A DNA stretch of 64,000 nucleotides. Origin: Actibacterium mucosum KCTC 23349 (GTDB lineage: Bacteria > Pseudomonadota > Alphaproteobacteria > Rhodobacterales > Rhodobacteraceae). This document shows, piece after piece, positions 36,236 to 46,556 of this stretch. The notes beneath the pieces were generated by a model. The model did no database searches and was not told where the DNA came from. It worked only from the letters and a program-made list of their open reading frames with translations. The stretch's first letter is position 1; each line of letters begins with the position of its first letter. The translations under genes and the position numbers were made by a program. The stretch is from positions 23,657 through 87,656 of the forward strand of contig NZ_JFKE01000011.1 in assembly GCF_000647975.1 (NCBI RefSeq), given 5' to 3'.

Positions 36236-36867
36236 TCCACGGCCCCCATCCGTGCGGCCAGGCGCAGCGCGTGGCTGGCATCCTTCGCCGCCACCGGCAT
36301 CACCGGGTCATAGGCCGCGCGCAGGACCGCCGCCACCTCGGGCCGCAGGATCACGGCACCCTCGGGCGTGTGCGCCAGCGGGCTGACCCCGGCAAAGGCG
36401 CCCGGCCCCCATAGCAACATCACCTGCACCACCTGTGCCAGCGCCACATCCTCGGCCGCCATGGCGGACAGCGCCGCATCCATGCGCAAAAACACAAAGG
36501 CCGCCTGAATGGCCCCGTCATCATCAAACCGAAAGAACCGGTATTGATTGGCGCCTGCCCCCTTCAGTTCGGCCACCTTACCGGCCAGATCGGGCACCAG
36601 CTGTTCCAGGTTCGGCACCTCAACCAACTCGTCCCAATCCTCAAAGAAAAAGAACATCAGGTTCGCGCCCAGTTCGGGATCAGTCTCTGCCAGCTTGTGG
36701 CCGGACAATGCCGCGACCGCCTCCAACGCGCCTTTCAGCACTTCCAACGTCGCATCCGCGACGCCAAACACCACCGGCGCAATCGGTCGCCCCCAACGCG
36801 CAAAGGCATAGCTGCCATCGGGCCGCGTGAAAAAATCGACAATCTGATCGGGCGTCATGGGCTTCAT
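36232..36867 (-). CDS. Conserved hypothetical protein between ruvB and ybgC
   Basis: I do not recognise this protein of about 211 residues. It is soluble, mildly acidic and Ala-rich, with AFARWGRPIAPVVFGV near the N-terminus and an aromatic stretch NLMFFFFEDWDEL. The start may be ATG 36867 (MKPMTPDQIVDFF) or ATG 36858; neither has a strong ribosome site. Its stop overlaps the ybgC start (ATGA), so it is translationally coupled to the envelope operon. It has no signal peptide or membrane helix. Confidence 0.8.
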   Translation of the reverse strand: MKPMTPDQIVDFFTRPDGSYAFARWGRPIAPVVFGVADATLEVLKGALEAVAALSGHKLAETDPELGANLMFFFFEDWDELVEVPNLEQLVPDLAGKVAELKGAGANQYRFFRFDDDGAIQAAFVFLRMDAALSAMAAEDVALAQVVQVMLLWGPGAFAGVSPLAHTPEGAVILRPEVAAVLRAAYDPVMPVAAKDASHALRLAARMGAVE

Positions 36868-36909
36868 TTTCGTCAACACATCTCTGCGCGAGGCATAGTT
36901 GCCACGACC

Positions 36910-37938
36910 CTACCCGTCAAACAGGTTGCCCTGCCCGGGTTTTTCCGGTGCCGCCAGACCCAGATGCGTCCAGGCCTTCTGCGCCAGCATCCGCCCCCGC
37001 GGGGTGCGCTGGATCAGGCCCTGTTGCAATAGAAAGGGTTCAATCACCTCTTCCAGCGCGTCGCGGCTTTCGCTCAGCGCGGCTGACATGGTTTCGATCC
37101 CCACCGGCCCGCCGGCATAGTTCTCGGCGATCAGGCGCAAATACCGCCGATCCGCCCCGTCCAGCCCCAGGTGATCCACCCCCAGCCGCGTCAGCGCGCC
37201 ATCGGCAATGGCCTGGGTGATCCGCCCGTCACCCTCGACCAGCGCGAAATCCAGCACCCGCCGCAAAAGCCGCCCGGCAATCCGCGGCGTCCCCCGCGCG
37301 CGGCGCGCAATCTCGCGCGCTCCCGCAGCGTCGGCTGGCACGCCCAGCAACCGCGCCCCGCGGGTCACGATCTCGTTCAGCTCCTCCACCGTGTAGAACT
37401 GCAACCGCGTCGGAATGCCGAACCGGTCGCGCAGCGGCGTCGTCAGCAACCCCAACCGCGTGGTGGCCCCCACCAGCGTGAACGGCTGCAACTCAATCCG
37501 CACCGTCCGCGCTGCCGGCCCCTCGCCGATCACCAGATCCAGCTCGAAATCCTCCATCGCGGGGTACAGCACCTCTTCGACCACCGGGTTCAGCCGGTGG
37601 ATCTCGTCGATGAACAACACGTCGCGCGCTTCCAGATTGGTCAGAATCGCGGCCAGATCCCCCGCCTTGGCCAGAACCGGCCCCGAGGTCATGCGGAAAT
37701 TCACCCCCAACTCGCGCGCCATGATCTGCGCCAGGGTGGTTTTGCCCAGCCCGGGAGGGCCATGGAACAAGGCGTGATCCATCGCCTCACCGCGCATCTT
37801 TGCGCTTTCGATGAACACCCGCAAATTGGCGCGCGCCTCGGCTTGGCCGATGAATTCGTCCAGCCCCTGCGGCCGCAACGCCCGATCGGCATCCTCGGGC
37901 CGCGCCTCGGGGCGCAATGTGGGGTCTGGTTCGGTCAT
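36910..37938 (-). CDS. ruvB: Holliday junction branch migration helicase RuvB
   Basis: The 342-residue AAA+ protein has the RuvB opening [12 protein letters not shown], Walker [13 protein letters not shown] (about 60), Walker [11 protein letters not shown] and the C-terminal winged helix with TPRGR. It drives branch migration with RuvA at recombination intermediates. It begins just after the ruvA stop. Confidence 0.97.
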   Translation of the reverse strand: MTEPDPTLRPEARPEDADRALRPQGLDEFIGQAEARANLRVFIESAKMRGEAMDHALFHGPPGLGKTTLAQIMARELGVNFRMTSGPVLAKAGDLAAILTNLEARDVLFIDEIHRLNPVVEEVLYPAMEDFELDLVIGEGPAARTVRIELQPFTLVGATTRLGLLTTPLRDRFGIPTRLQFYTVEELNEIVTRGARLLGVPADAAGAREIARRARGTPRIAGRLLRRVLDFALVEGDGRITQAIADGALTRLGVDHLGLDGADRRYLRLIAENYAGGPVGIETMSAALSESRDALEEVIEPFLLQQGLIQRTPRGRMLAQKAWTHLGLAAPEKPGQGNLFDG

Positions 37939-37942
37939 CCCG

Positions 37943-38620
37943 TCACCCTTTCGGAGCCAACAGCTTCAGCGCCGCCCGGATCAGCGCCGCCGTATCCACC
38001 TCGGGCCCCGCGCCTGCCGCCTCGGCCACGGCACTGGCCGCCTCGCCCGGCGCATAGCCCAGGTTCCCTAGCGCCGACAATGCCTCGGCCTGCGCCCCTG
38101 CGCCCCCGCTCGCCGCAGGCGCCGGAGCGGCCCCGCCGCGACCGGGTGGAGAGGGCTCGATGCCCTCGACGACCGACTCCGCCGCAACATCGGCAACGGG
38201 CACGCCCATGGCCATGACAGATGGCGCCTTGTCCTTCAACTCGTTCACCACGCGCTGCGCAATCTTCGGCCCAACACCGGGCGCCGCCTTGATCGCCCCC
38301 CAATCGCCCAACGCAATGGCGCGGCCCGCGCCTTCGCCGCCCAGCACCCCCAGAATGGCCATCGCTGCTTTCGACCCAACACCCTGAACCGAAATCAACA
38401 GCCGGTACCACTCTTTCTCATGCAGGCTGGGAAAGCCAAACAGCTGCAAGATATCCTCGCGCACCAGCAGATCGGTATAGAGCGCCACCGCCTCGCCCAC
38501 GCCCGGCAACCCGGCCATCGTGCGTTCGGACACATGCACGATATAGCCCACGCCGCGCACGTCGATCAGGACATGCCCGTCGCCGCGATAATCCAGCCGC
38601 CCCGCAATGCGCCCGATCAT
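37943..38620 (-). CDS. ruvA: Holliday junction DNA-binding protein RuvA
   Basis: ATG 38620 ([16 protein letters not shown]) is the family N-terminus and overlaps the ruvC stop by 4 nt. The 225-residue protein has the OB domain, helix-hairpin-helix units ([36 protein letters not shown]) and the C-terminal domain III ([16 protein letters not shown]). The linker between domains II and III (about 145-175) is longer and richer in Gly/Ala/Pro than in E. coli. Confidence 0.96.
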   Translation of the reverse strand: MIGRIAGRLDYRGDGHVLIDVRGVGYIVHVSERTMAGLPGVGEAVALYTDLLVREDILQLFGFPSLHEKEWYRLLISVQGVGSKAAMAILGVLGGEGAGRAIALGDWGAIKAAPGVGPKIAQRVVNELKDKAPSVMAMGVPVADVAAESVVEGIEPSPPGRGGAAPAPAASGGAGAQAEALSALGNLGYAPGEAASAVAEAAGAGPEVDTAALIRAALKLLAPKG

Positions 38621-39120
38621 GACGCGGCCCTCACCGCCGCCGCCAACCGGCCGGAGCTGCGCGCGTGAAACGCGTGGCACATCGCAATCGCAAGCGCATC
38701 AGCGGCATCGGGCCCGGCAATCTCAACCCCCGGCAATTGCAGCCGCACCATGTGGTCGATCTGCTGCTTGGCGGCGTGCCCCACGCCGACCACGGTCTTT
38801 TTCACTGCATTTGGTGCGTATTCACCCACATCCAGACCCGCCTGAGCCGGTACCAGCAGGGCAATCGCGCGGGCTTGTCCCAACTTCAGGGTTGCCACAC
38901 CATCCTTGTTCACAAATGTCTGCTCGACCGCGGCGCAATCGGGTTGGTATTGCGCGATCACATCGCTCAACTGCGCATGCAAGCTCAGCAACCGAGGCGC
39001 CAAATCCCCCGCACTGGTGTGACATATGCCATTGGCCACATGGGACAGTCGCGATCCGTTTGCGTCAATGACGCCCCAGCCCATGTTGCGAAGCCCCGGG
39101 TCGATCCCCAAAACACGCAT
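38617..39120 (-). CDS. ruvC: Holliday junction resolvase RuvC
   Basis: The 167-residue nuclease starts [18 protein letters not shown] with catalytic Asp7. The other acidic residues lie in AAVEQTFVN (Glu about 66) and near the C-terminus ([14 protein letters not shown]). It resolves junctions processed by RuvAB and is the first gene of ruvCAB. Confidence 0.97.
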   Translation of the reverse strand: MRVLGIDPGLRNMGWGVIDANGSRLSHVANGICHTSAGDLAPRLLSLHAQLSDVIAQYQPDCAAVEQTFVNKDGVATLKLGQARAIALLVPAQAGLDVGEYAPNAVKKTVVGVGHAAKQQIDHMVRLQLPGVEIAGPDAADALAIAMCHAFHARSSGRLAAAVRAAS

Positions 39121-39322
39121 GCTCGCCTCGTTTGTTCTTTCTTTCCCATCGAACTAGCACGAAAAGTGAACATCGGCCAGAACGAACTGGTTTTTGGCAT
39201 GCAGTCTCTGCAGGGCGGCATTGCGGAATCTGTCGGTTGTCAAGTCGATCCACCTGCACCATCTAGGCGTCAGAGCGATTTTGACGCTCAATTAATCAAA
39301 CATCCACAAGGACGCCCACAAA

Positions 39323-39508
39323 ATGGCTGCATTTGAAACGACACGGCCTCTGGTGGCCGACCGCCCGACCTTTGGCTTCATCGGTGCGCTGGCCGCATTG
39401 GTGCTGGAATGGAACGACCGCCGCGTGACCCGCAAGTCGCTGTCGAAACTCAGCGACGACATGCTGGAAGATATCGGCCTGACCCGCGCAGACGTTAACC
39501 GCCTGTAA
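39323..39508 (+). CDS. DUF1127 small protein
   Basis: The 61-residue protein has a C-terminal DUF1127 motif: RRVTRKSLSKLSDDMLEDIG then LTRADV. DUF1127 proteins in alphaproteobacteria are small, Arg-rich and often linked to RNA turnover and phosphate/carbon responses; the exact role here is unknown. A ribosome site AAGGA precedes the ATG and a strong terminator follows. Confidence 0.9.
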   Translation: MAAFETTRPLVADRPTFGFIGALAALVLEWNDRRVTRKSLSKLSDDMLEDIGLTRADVNRL

Positions 39509-39530
39509 CCCTCAAGCACCTGAAAAGGTA

Positions 39531-39568
39531 ACGGCCCGCGCATCACACGATGCGCGGGCCGTCTTTTT
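39531..39568 (+). terminator. Rho-independent terminator after the DUF1127 gene
   Basis: A 14-bp GC-rich perfect stem (39531-39544 with 39549-39562, loop ACAC) is followed by CTTTTT. Confidence 0.93.
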
Positions 39569-39588
39569 CTGACTACACACTACTGATC

Positions 39589-39933
39589 TCAGACGGGGGT
39601 CTTGAAGACCTCCCGCATTTTCTCCGACAGCCAGACCGTCGCGGGGTCCGCCTGCATCAGGAACGCGCCAAAGGCTTCCACCCGATCACCCTGGGCAAGG
39701 CGATCCACGCGGTCCTGGTAATCTTCTGTACCGATCTGCATCAAAAGCGCGGCTTTCAAGCACAGACCAATTGCAATCGTTATCAGCAAAGGCCGAAAGA
39801 ACGAACGACGCTCACGAACCACGTAGGCACGACTGCCCAACGTCCCGGTTGCTTCGAACGCGCCCCCCTTGCGACGGATCTTGTCGATCCGGCGAAGACG
39901 GCCGCGGAACTCCTTCATTTGCACGTTTGCCAT
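39589..39933 (-). CDS. Small single-pass membrane protein, uncharacterised
   Basis: ATG 39933 (MANVQMKEFRGRLRRIDKI) gives 114 residues: a very basic N-terminal half (RGRLRRIDKIRRKGG), one membrane helix (about 50-68, PLLITIAIGLCLKAALL) and a short acidic C-terminal part. I do not recognise a named family. It is convergent with the DUF1127 gene. Confidence 0.7.
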   Translation of the reverse strand: MANVQMKEFRGRLRRIDKIRRKGGAFEATGTLGSRAYVVRERRSFFRPLLITIAIGLCLKAALLMQIGTEDYQDRVDRLAQGDRVEAFGAFLMQADPATVWLSEKMREVFKTPV

Positions 39934-40001
39934 AACAATAACCCATTCGAACACTGACGCAGACTTTTATGCGTTCAAAATGTGGCAAAAGTTAGGCAAA
40001 A

Positions 40002-40874
40002 TCAAACACTTAATTGTAAACAAAGCGTCGTCCAGTCACCGATTTCCTCGCGATTGGAAACAGTAAAGCCTTGTTCGGCATAGGTTGCGACAACTTCGTC
40101 AGCTTGAGGGTTCAGGATACCGGACAGAATCGCATACCCGCCCGGCGCCATATGCGCCGCCATATCGGGTGCCAGCGCAATCAGCGGGCCTTTCAGGATA
40201 TTTGCAAATACAAGATCAAATGGGGCAGCGGTGCTGAGCGCTGCATGACCGAAACCGGCCGCTTCAACACATTTCACGCGGCCTTGCAGATCGTTCGCCG
40301 CGACATTGGCTTGGGCCACGTCAACGGCAACCTGATCAATGTCACCCGCAAAAACCGGATGTGGCCAGATCTTGGCAGCGGCCATCGCCAGAACTGCTGT
40401 TCCGGCCCCGATATCCGCCACATTCCTGCCCTCAAATCCCTGCCCGGCCAGCCGGTCCAACGCACGCAAACAGCCCAGCGTCGTGCCGTGGTGTCCGGTG
40501 CCAAATGCCATTGCGGCCTCGATCAGCAGAGCGATCGCGTTCTCGGGCACCTTGTCGGCGTCATGCGCGCCATAGACAAAGAACCGCCCGGCCTCGACCG
40601 GGGCCAACTCGCGTCGCACCTTGGCCACCCAATCCTGGTCGGGCAGTTCGGACACCACGAAATCCTTTGCGCCATGCATGGATGCCAACAGAGCAAGCCC
40701 CGCCAGATCTGGCTCTTCGGTGAAATACCCCCCGACTTCCCACAGGCCCGAGCCATCTTCGACCTCGAACACACCCACGCCGGTGGGTTCGGGGTTCAGG
40801 GTCTCCATCGCTTCGCCCAGCGCGTCGGCGCTGGCTTTGCCGGTCAGGGTGGTCAGGGCGGTGAAGGTTGGCAT
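40002..40874 (-). CDS. prmA: Ribosomal protein L11 methyltransferase
   Basis: The 290-residue SAM methyltransferase has the PrmA N-terminal domain and core motifs AFGTGHHGTTLGCL (about 133), VADIGAGTAVLAMAAAKIW and VFANILKGPLIALAP (post-I and IV, NxLxxP type). It trimethylates L11 during ribosome assembly. Confidence 0.94.
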   Translation of the reverse strand: MPTFTALTTLTGKASADALGEAMETLNPEPTGVGVFEVEDGSGLWEVGGYFTEEPDLAGLALLASMHGAKDFVVSELPDQDWVAKVRRELAPVEAGRFFVYGAHDADKVPENAIALLIEAAMAFGTGHHGTTLGCLRALDRLAGQGFEGRNVADIGAGTAVLAMAAAKIWPHPVFAGDIDQVAVDVAQANVAANDLQGRVKCVEAAGFGHAALSTAAPFDLVFANILKGPLIALAPDMAAHMAPGGYAILSGILNPQADEVVATYAEQGFTVSNREEIGDWTTLCLQLSV

Positions 40875-40910
40875 GGTGCGGCTCCGGGGCTGATGAACAA
40901 CCCCATGCGC

Positions 40911-41474
40911 CTAGGCGCTTGCCGACGCGGGGTCAAGCGCGTCTACGGCACATTGCAACAGTTCCGATGCCGGTTTGGAGGCGTCCAGATGGATCACCGG
41001 GCATTGCAACCCGGCCAGCCAGCTTTCCTGTCGCGCCCGCGATCGGCCCGCAAACCCGGGATCGTCATAAGACATCGCCCAGTCCAAGAAGCCACGATAA
41101 GCGGCGTGTCGGGCCCCGCCCGGATCAATGGCATTGCCAAAGCGGCGGCGTTCACGCGCACGCAGTCGGGCAAGACGTTGCGCGGCGGGCAGGGTCAAGA
41201 AAAGAACGTGCGTCAGGCGCGGGATCACCGGATCCCCCCACCCCATCATCGAACCGGACAGAACCCAGTCTGCGCGCGGCAGGAACAGCGCCTCCATCAG
41301 GCCCAATCGCTCTGCCGCCGGGCGCTTGGTGGTAAAGGCGGGCTCAGTCGGTTGCCAATAGAAATCGTCGGTGTCGAACATCTGCAGCGCCAGCCGGCTG
41401 GCCAGCCCGCGCGCCAGCGTCGAGGTGCCGGACCCCGAGGCGCCCAGCACATGGATGCGGTACTGCGTCGACAT
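40911..41474 (-). CDS. P-loop adenylate-kinase-like ATPase
   Basis: ATG 41474 gives 187 residues starting MSTQYRIHVLGASGSGTSTLA. The P-loop GASGSGTST ends in Thr-Ser-Thr rather than Lys-Ser/Thr; the usual Lys is replaced by Thr. FDTDDFYW and VLSGSMMGWGD resemble the shikimate/adenylate kinase group (the topology modulation/FlaR-like set). The stop of msrA upstream is 4 nt from its start. Substrate is unknown, and loss of the P-loop Lys makes kinase activity uncertain. Confidence 0.72.
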   Translation of the reverse strand: MSTQYRIHVLGASGSGTSTLARGLASRLALQMFDTDDFYWQPTEPAFTTKRPAAERLGLMEALFLPRADWVLSGSMMGWGDPVIPRLTHVLFLTLPAAQRLARLRARERRRFGNAIDPGGARHAAYRGFLDWAMSYDDPGFAGRSRARQESWLAGLQCPVIHLDASKPASELLQCAVDALDPASASA

Positions 41475-41478
41475 GGCG

Positions 41479-42129
41479 TCAGACGCCGGTGCCAATTGGG
41501 CAGGTCACTCCGGTGCCACCCAGCCCGCAATAGCCGCCCGGGTTCTTGGCCAGGTATTGCTGGTGGTAGTCCTCGGCATAATAGAAGGCGGGCGCGTCGA
41601 TGATCTCGGACGTGATCGCCCCCAGCCCGGCCGCCGCAAGGCGCGGCTGAAACGCGGCTTTTGACGCCTCGGCCGCCGCCTTTTGGGCCGCGTCATAGGC
41701 ATAGATGCCCGACCGATACTGCGTGCCGCGATCATTGCCCTGCCGCATGCCCTGCGTCGGGTCGTGGCCTTCCCAGAACACCTGCAACAGACGTTCAAAG
41801 CTCAACTGAGCGGGGTCAAAGACCACGTGAACAACCTCGTTATGGCCGGTCTGGCCGGAACAAACCTCTTCATACGTGGGGTTCGGCGTGAACCCGCCGG
41901 CATAGCCCGCGGCGGTCATCCACACGCCCGGCTCTTGCCAAAACATGCGTTCAACACCCCAGAAACAGCCCATGCCGAACAAAGCCTGCTGAAACCCGTC
42001 GGGCACCGGAGCTTTGAGCGGACGGTCGTACACGTAATGCGTCTGGGCCGTTGGGATCGCCATCTGGCGGCCCGGCAAAGCCGCATCCGCAGTCACCATC
42101 GTCGATTTGTCGCGTGTCAGTCCGAACAT
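41479..42129 (-). CDS. msrA: Peptide-methionine (S)-S-oxide reductase MsrA
   Basis: ATG 42129 follows a GGAGGG ribosome site. The 216-residue enzyme has the catalytic GCFWG (Cys55), [20 protein letters not shown] and YHQQYL motifs. It reduces methionine sulfoxide in proteins and free Met. Confidence 0.96.
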   Translation of the reverse strand: MFGLTRDKSTMVTADAALPGRQMAIPTAQTHYVYDRPLKAPVPDGFQQALFGMGCFWGVERMFWQEPGVWMTAAGYAGGFTPNPTYEEVCSGQTGHNEVVHVVFDPAQLSFERLLQVFWEGHDPTQGMRQGNDRGTQYRSGIYAYDAAQKAAAEASKAAFQPRLAAAGLGAITSEIIDAPAFYYAEDYHQQYLAKNPGGYCGLGGTGVTCPIGTGV

Positions 42130-42183
42130 CGCACCCTCCGTCATTGCCCACGCCTATAACCTAGGATGTTGCGGGCTGGGTTT

Positions 42184-43416
42184 CTACTCTGCCGGTGCCG
42201 CAACCCCGCGTCCGAACACGGTTTCGTATCCCGGCGCCGGGTGGCGCGGGATCAGCAGCGCCAAAAGCAGCGAAATGCCCGCCATTGCGGCAGCCAGCAC
42301 AAAAACTGAGCCCGGCGAGACCACCCACAAGAACCCCAGCAGCACCGGCAGGAACACCGCCGCGATGTGGTTGATGGTAAAGGCCACCGCCGCCGTCGGC
42401 GCAATGTCGGCCGGGTCTGCGATTTTCTGGAAATAGGTTTTCAGCGCCAGCGCCAGGGCAAAGAACAGATGGTCCAGCACGTACAAGGCCGCCGCAATGA
42501 TCCAGCCCCAGGCAAAGTAATAGACCCCGCCATAGGCCAGGAACACGCCGATCAGCCCGACATACTCAAACACCAGCGCCCGGCGTTCGCCCCAGCGCGC
42601 CACCGCATGGCCCATCAGCGGCGCAAAAGCCATATTGGCCACGAAATTGACCAGCATTAACGAGGTCACCTCGTGCACCTCGAAGCCAAAGCGTTCGACC
42701 ATCATGAACCCGGCAAAGACAACAAAGATCTGCCGCCGCGCCCCGGCCATGAATTGCAGCGCGTAATAAAGCCAATAACGCCGGCGCAGGATCATCTTCT
42801 TGACTTGGGGGTGCGGTGTCTCGAACTGCGGAAAGGCCAGCAGGCAATAGATCGCGATCATCAGGCACAGCCCGCCCGAGGCGAGGTAGACCGTGTTGTA
42901 CGACAGCCCGAACCGCTCCCACCCGATCACGATCAGACCATAGGCCAACAGCGACGCGCCGGATCCCACCGCCACCAACTTGCCCAGCACTTGCGGGGCG
43001 CGTTTCTTGTCGATCCATTGCAGCTGCACCGACTGGTTGACTGTCTCGTAATAGTGAAACCCGATCGAGCTGAGCATGGTGACAATCAGGATACCGCTGA
43101 GCGACGGGAACCACGCGGTCACCGCCGTTGCCGCGCCCAACAGGCCCAGCGACACCAGCCCCAGCACCTGTTCGCGAATAAAGATGATCAGCGCGATCAC
43201 GCCCACCGCTAGAAAGCCCGGGATCTCGCGCACCGTGTGCAGCAGCCCGATCTCCACCCCCGTGAACCCGGCCTTTTCGATGACAAAATTGTTCAACAGA
43301 GCCGACCAGGTGGAAAACGCCATAGGCATGGCGAAGGCCATCAGCGCCAACAGGAAAATCGGGCGCCGCCAAAACGGTAGATCACCGATATGGTCAAGAT
43401 GAACGTATTTAGGCAT
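42184..43416 (-). CDS. MFS transporter
   Basis: The 410-residue protein has about 12 hydrophobic helices in two halves, with a short basic loop between them (MILRRRYWLYY, about 205). No substrate-specific motif was recognised. It lies in a co-directional run after priA and before msrA. Confidence 0.82.
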   Translation of the reverse strand: MPKYVHLDHIGDLPFWRRPIFLLALMAFAMPMAFSTWSALLNNFVIEKAGFTGVEIGLLHTVREIPGFLAVGVIALIIFIREQVLGLVSLGLLGAATAVTAWFPSLSGILIVTMLSSIGFHYYETVNQSVQLQWIDKKRAPQVLGKLVAVGSGASLLAYGLIVIGWERFGLSYNTVYLASGGLCLMIAIYCLLAFPQFETPHPQVKKMILRRRYWLYYALQFMAGARRQIFVVFAGFMMVERFGFEVHEVTSLMLVNFVANMAFAPLMGHAVARWGERRALVFEYVGLIGVFLAYGGVYYFAWGWIIAAALYVLDHLFFALALALKTYFQKIADPADIAPTAAVAFTINHIAAVFLPVLLGFLWVVSPGSVFVLAAAMAGISLLLALLIPRHPAPGYETVFGRGVAAPAE

Positions 43417-43469
43417 GCCCCTGACTTAGGACGCCCGGCCAGAAAATGCGACCGCGAAATTGTACCCTG

Positions 43470-45665
43470 TCAATAGAAGCTCTGCGGATCGATGTCGATT
43501 TGCAGACGCAATGATGGCGGCACGCGGAATTGTCCGGCCCATTGACGCAATGCGGTCTGAATGGGTGCGGACTTGGCGGCCTTGATCAGCAAACGCACGC
43601 GGTGTTGGCCACGGATGCGCGCAATCGGAGCGGGCGCGGGGCCAAAAACCTGCGCCCCGATCTTTTGTAACGGCGCGGTGCGCCGGGCCATTTCGCCGGC
43701 CAGATCAAACACCGCCTGCACATCCGGCCCGCTGACCACGATGCCAGCCATGCGCCCATAGGGCGGAACGCCGGCGGCCAGTCGCTCGGCCGCTTCGGCG
43801 CGCCAAAACGCCTCGTCATCGGCACCCAGAATGGCGCGGATCACCGGGTGTTCGGGCTGAAAGCTTTGCAGCACCGCCAACCCCGGCTTGTCGGCCCGCC
43901 CAGCCCGACCCGCCACCTGCCGCATTAGCTGAAACGTGCGTTCGGCGGCGCGCAGGTCGCTGCCCTGCAGGCCAAGATCGGCGTCGATCACCCCCACCAG
44001 CGTCAGCTTTGGAAAGTTGTGCCCCTTGGCGACCAACTGCGTGCCGATGATCAGGTCAGCCCCGCCATCGGCGATGGTCAGAATGTGCTCTTTCAACGCG
44101 CGGGCCGAACCGTAAAGGTCTGACGACAAGACTGCGACGCGGGTGTCGGGGAACAGTTCGGCCACCTCTTCGGCCAGACGCTCCACCCCCGGGCCCACCG
44201 GCGCCAGCTTGCCCTCAACCCCGCAGGACGGGCAGGCCTGCGGCATCGGTTTGGTGGCGCCGCATTGGTGGCACATCAGGCGCTTGAGGAACCGGTGTTC
44301 CACCATCCGCGCGTCGCAATCGTCACAGGCGATCTGATGCCCGCAGGCCCGGCACAGCGTCACCGGCGCATAACCGCGGCGGTTCAAAAACAGCATCGCC
44401 TGCTCACCGGCCGCCAGACGGCCGCGCACCAGCCCCTCCAGCGCCGGAGAGATCCAGCGGTTCGAGGGCAGGTCCTGCACGCGCATGTCGATGGCGCGCA
44501 TGTCGGGCATCACCGCCGGGCCATAGCGCGCGGTCAGATCCACGCGGTCATATTTACCTGTCTCGGCATTGGCCCAGCTTTCCAGCGACGGCGTGGCCGA
44601 AGCCAGCACCACCTGCGCCCCGCACATCGACGCGCGCAGCACCGCCATGTCGCGGGCATTGTACAGCACGCCGTCTTCCTGCTTGTACGAGCTGTCATGC
44701 TCCTCATCCACCACGATCAACCCCAGGTCGCGGAACGGCAGAAACAGCGCCGATCGCGCGCCCACCACCAACTGCGCGCCGCCCTGCCCCACCATGCGCC
44801 AGCACCGGCGGCGCTCGGTCATGGTGACGCCGGAATGCCACTCGGCCGGGACAGCGCCAAACCGCGCCTGAACACGGTTCAGAAACTCGGCGCTCAGCGC
44901 GATCTCGGGCAGCAGCACCAGCGCCTGCCGCCCGGCCCGCAGGCATTCGGCAACGGCCTCCAGATAGACTTCGGTCTTGCCCGATCCGGTGACACCACGC
45001 AGCAATGTTGCGCCAAAGTCGCCGTTGCGTATTTTCGCCGACAATTGGCCCGCTGCCTTGGCCTGCGCTTCGGTCAGATCTTTGCCCGACATCTCGGGGT
45101 CCAATTGCGGGTAAGGCCGGTCGCGTGGCGTGTCCTGTTCGGCCACCACCCCTTGTTTCACCAACCCTTTGACCACTGACGTCGACACGCCGGCCATTTC
45201 GGCCAATTCGCCCAGCGTAAAGGATAGCCCGCCGAATTCCTCCAGCACCGCCAGAACCTTTTGGCGGGCGGGCGTCATGCGATCCGGCGCACCTTCGCCC
45301 AAGCGATAAATCTTTTGCATCGAAGGTGGATCACCCAGCCCCGGCGCGCGTGTGGCAAGTCGCAACATCGACGTCATGGGCGACACGGTATAGTCGGCGG
45401 CCTTGGTCAGGAACAGCCGCATCTCTTCGCGCATCGGCGCCACGTCCAGCACCTTGTTCACCGCCCGGATTTTCGATGGGTCATAGCCACCCGCGCCCGG
45501 TCCCCACACAACGCCAAACACCAACCGAGGCCCCAAAGGCACCTCGACAAACGCCCCTGCGAAACACCCGCCTTCAGGGGCCTTGTAATCCAACAGCCGG
45601 TCTAGTGGTTGCGTGGTCAGAACCGAAACCAGCGTGCCTTGTTCGAAAAAGCTGGGCGCCTGCAC
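43470..45665 (-). CDS. priA: Primosomal replication restart helicase PriA
   Basis: The 731-residue helicase has the N-terminal DNA-binding region (VPLGPRLVFGVVWG), Walker A GVTGSGKTEVYL (about 224), DEEHDSSYKQ motif II and the two zinc-binding clusters (CRACGHQIACDDCDA and CHQCGATKPMPQACPSCG). The start is GTG 45665. It reloads the replisome at stalled forks. Confidence 0.95.
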   Translation of the reverse strand: MQAPSFFEQGTLVSVLTTQPLDRLLDYKAPEGGCFAGAFVEVPLGPRLVFGVVWGPGAGGYDPSKIRAVNKVLDVAPMREEMRLFLTKAADYTVSPMTSMLRLATRAPGLGDPPSMQKIYRLGEGAPDRMTPARQKVLAVLEEFGGLSFTLGELAEMAGVSTSVVKGLVKQGVVAEQDTPRDRPYPQLDPEMSGKDLTEAQAKAAGQLSAKIRNGDFGATLLRGVTGSGKTEVYLEAVAECLRAGRQALVLLPEIALSAEFLNRVQARFGAVPAEWHSGVTMTERRRCWRMVGQGGAQLVVGARSALFLPFRDLGLIVVDEEHDSSYKQEDGVLYNARDMAVLRASMCGAQVVLASATPSLESWANAETGKYDRVDLTARYGPAVMPDMRAIDMRVQDLPSNRWISPALEGLVRGRLAAGEQAMLFLNRRGYAPVTLCRACGHQIACDDCDARMVEHRFLKRLMCHQCGATKPMPQACPSCGVEGKLAPVGPGVERLAEEVAELFPDTRVAVLSSDLYGSARALKEHILTIADGGADLIIGTQLVAKGHNFPKLTLVGVIDADLGLQGSDLRAAERTFQLMRQVAGRAGRADKPGLAVLQSFQPEHPVIRAILGADDEAFWRAEAAERLAAGVPPYGRMAGIVVSGPDVQAVFDLAGEMARRTAPLQKIGAQVFGPAPAPIARIRGQHRVRLLIKAAKSAPIQTALRQWAGQFRVPPSLRLQIDIDPQSFY

Positions 45666-45857
45666 GGTTGGTTCGTCCTTGATCGGTTTTACGATGGGTT
45701 CGGGGCGTCACAATGCGCGTCTTGGCGATGCGGTTCAAGCCCTGCCAACGGCCACCGCCGCAGGGGTGCAACATTTATTCGGTTCCCAAAAAATGGGTAG
45801 AGATTTCCGTAACTGTTTCGTGTAACCTGCGCCCCAATACGAAGTTGAGGCAGATTA

Positions 45858-46556
45858 ATGAGCAGCACGGCACTGACCGAAACCAATTTGCGTGACCGTA
45901 TCATTTCCGATCCCGGCGTGATCCTGGAAGACCGCGACCTGATGCGCGTGCTTGTCTCGGCCAATGAAAAGAGCATGGGCAGCAACGTTGTGGACCTGCG
46001 CGGCATCGCGATGGACCGGCTTGAGGCGCGCCTTGAACGGCTGGAGGATACCCACCGTTCTGTTATCGCGGCTGCCTACGAAAACCTTGCTGGGACCAAC
46101 CAGATTCACAAGGCTGTTCTGGCGCTGCTGGACCCGCATGAGTTCACAGATTTCCTGGCCTACCTGAACGGTCCCGTGGCCGAGATATTGCGCGTGGACC
46201 GCGTGCGTCTGGTGCTGGAAACCCTGCAGGACGGCAACAGCAATGCCGTCCGCAAACTGGGTGAAGCTCTGGCCGTGGCCGAACCCGGCTATGTCGAGCG
46301 CTTTATTGGCGGATCCACGGGCCGCCCCGTGACGTTGCGCCAGATGCAGCGCGGCGATGACTTCGTCTATGGGGACCGCGCAGAGTGGGTGCGCTCTGAG
46401 GCTTTGCTGCGCCTTGACTTTGGCGAGGGCCGCCTGCCCGGTATGTTGGTTCTGGGTGCAGAGGATCCGCATCAATTCGCCCCCAGCCAGGGCACGGATC
46501 TATTGTCATTCTTTGGCGGCGTTTTTGAACGCGCAATGCGGCGCTGGTTATCGTGA
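45858..46556 (+). CDS. DUF484 family protein
   Basis: The 232-residue protein matches the GAF-like DUF484 family: a short N-terminal helix with IISDPGVILEDRDLMRVL and a C-terminal part including LPGMLVLGAEDPHQFAP and TDLLSFFGG. DUF484 genes usually sit immediately before xerC, as here, with a 4-nt GTGA overlap. Function is not established. Confidence 0.9.
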   Translation: MSSTALTETNLRDRIISDPGVILEDRDLMRVLVSANEKSMGSNVVDLRGIAMDRLEARLERLEDTHRSVIAAAYENLAGTNQIHKAVLALLDPHEFTDFLAYLNGPVAEILRVDRVRLVLETLQDGNSNAVRKLGEALAVAEPGYVERFIGGSTGRPVTLRQMQRGDDFVYGDRAEWVRSEALLRLDFGEGRLPGMLVLGAEDPHQFAPSQGTDLLSFFGGVFERAMRRWLS

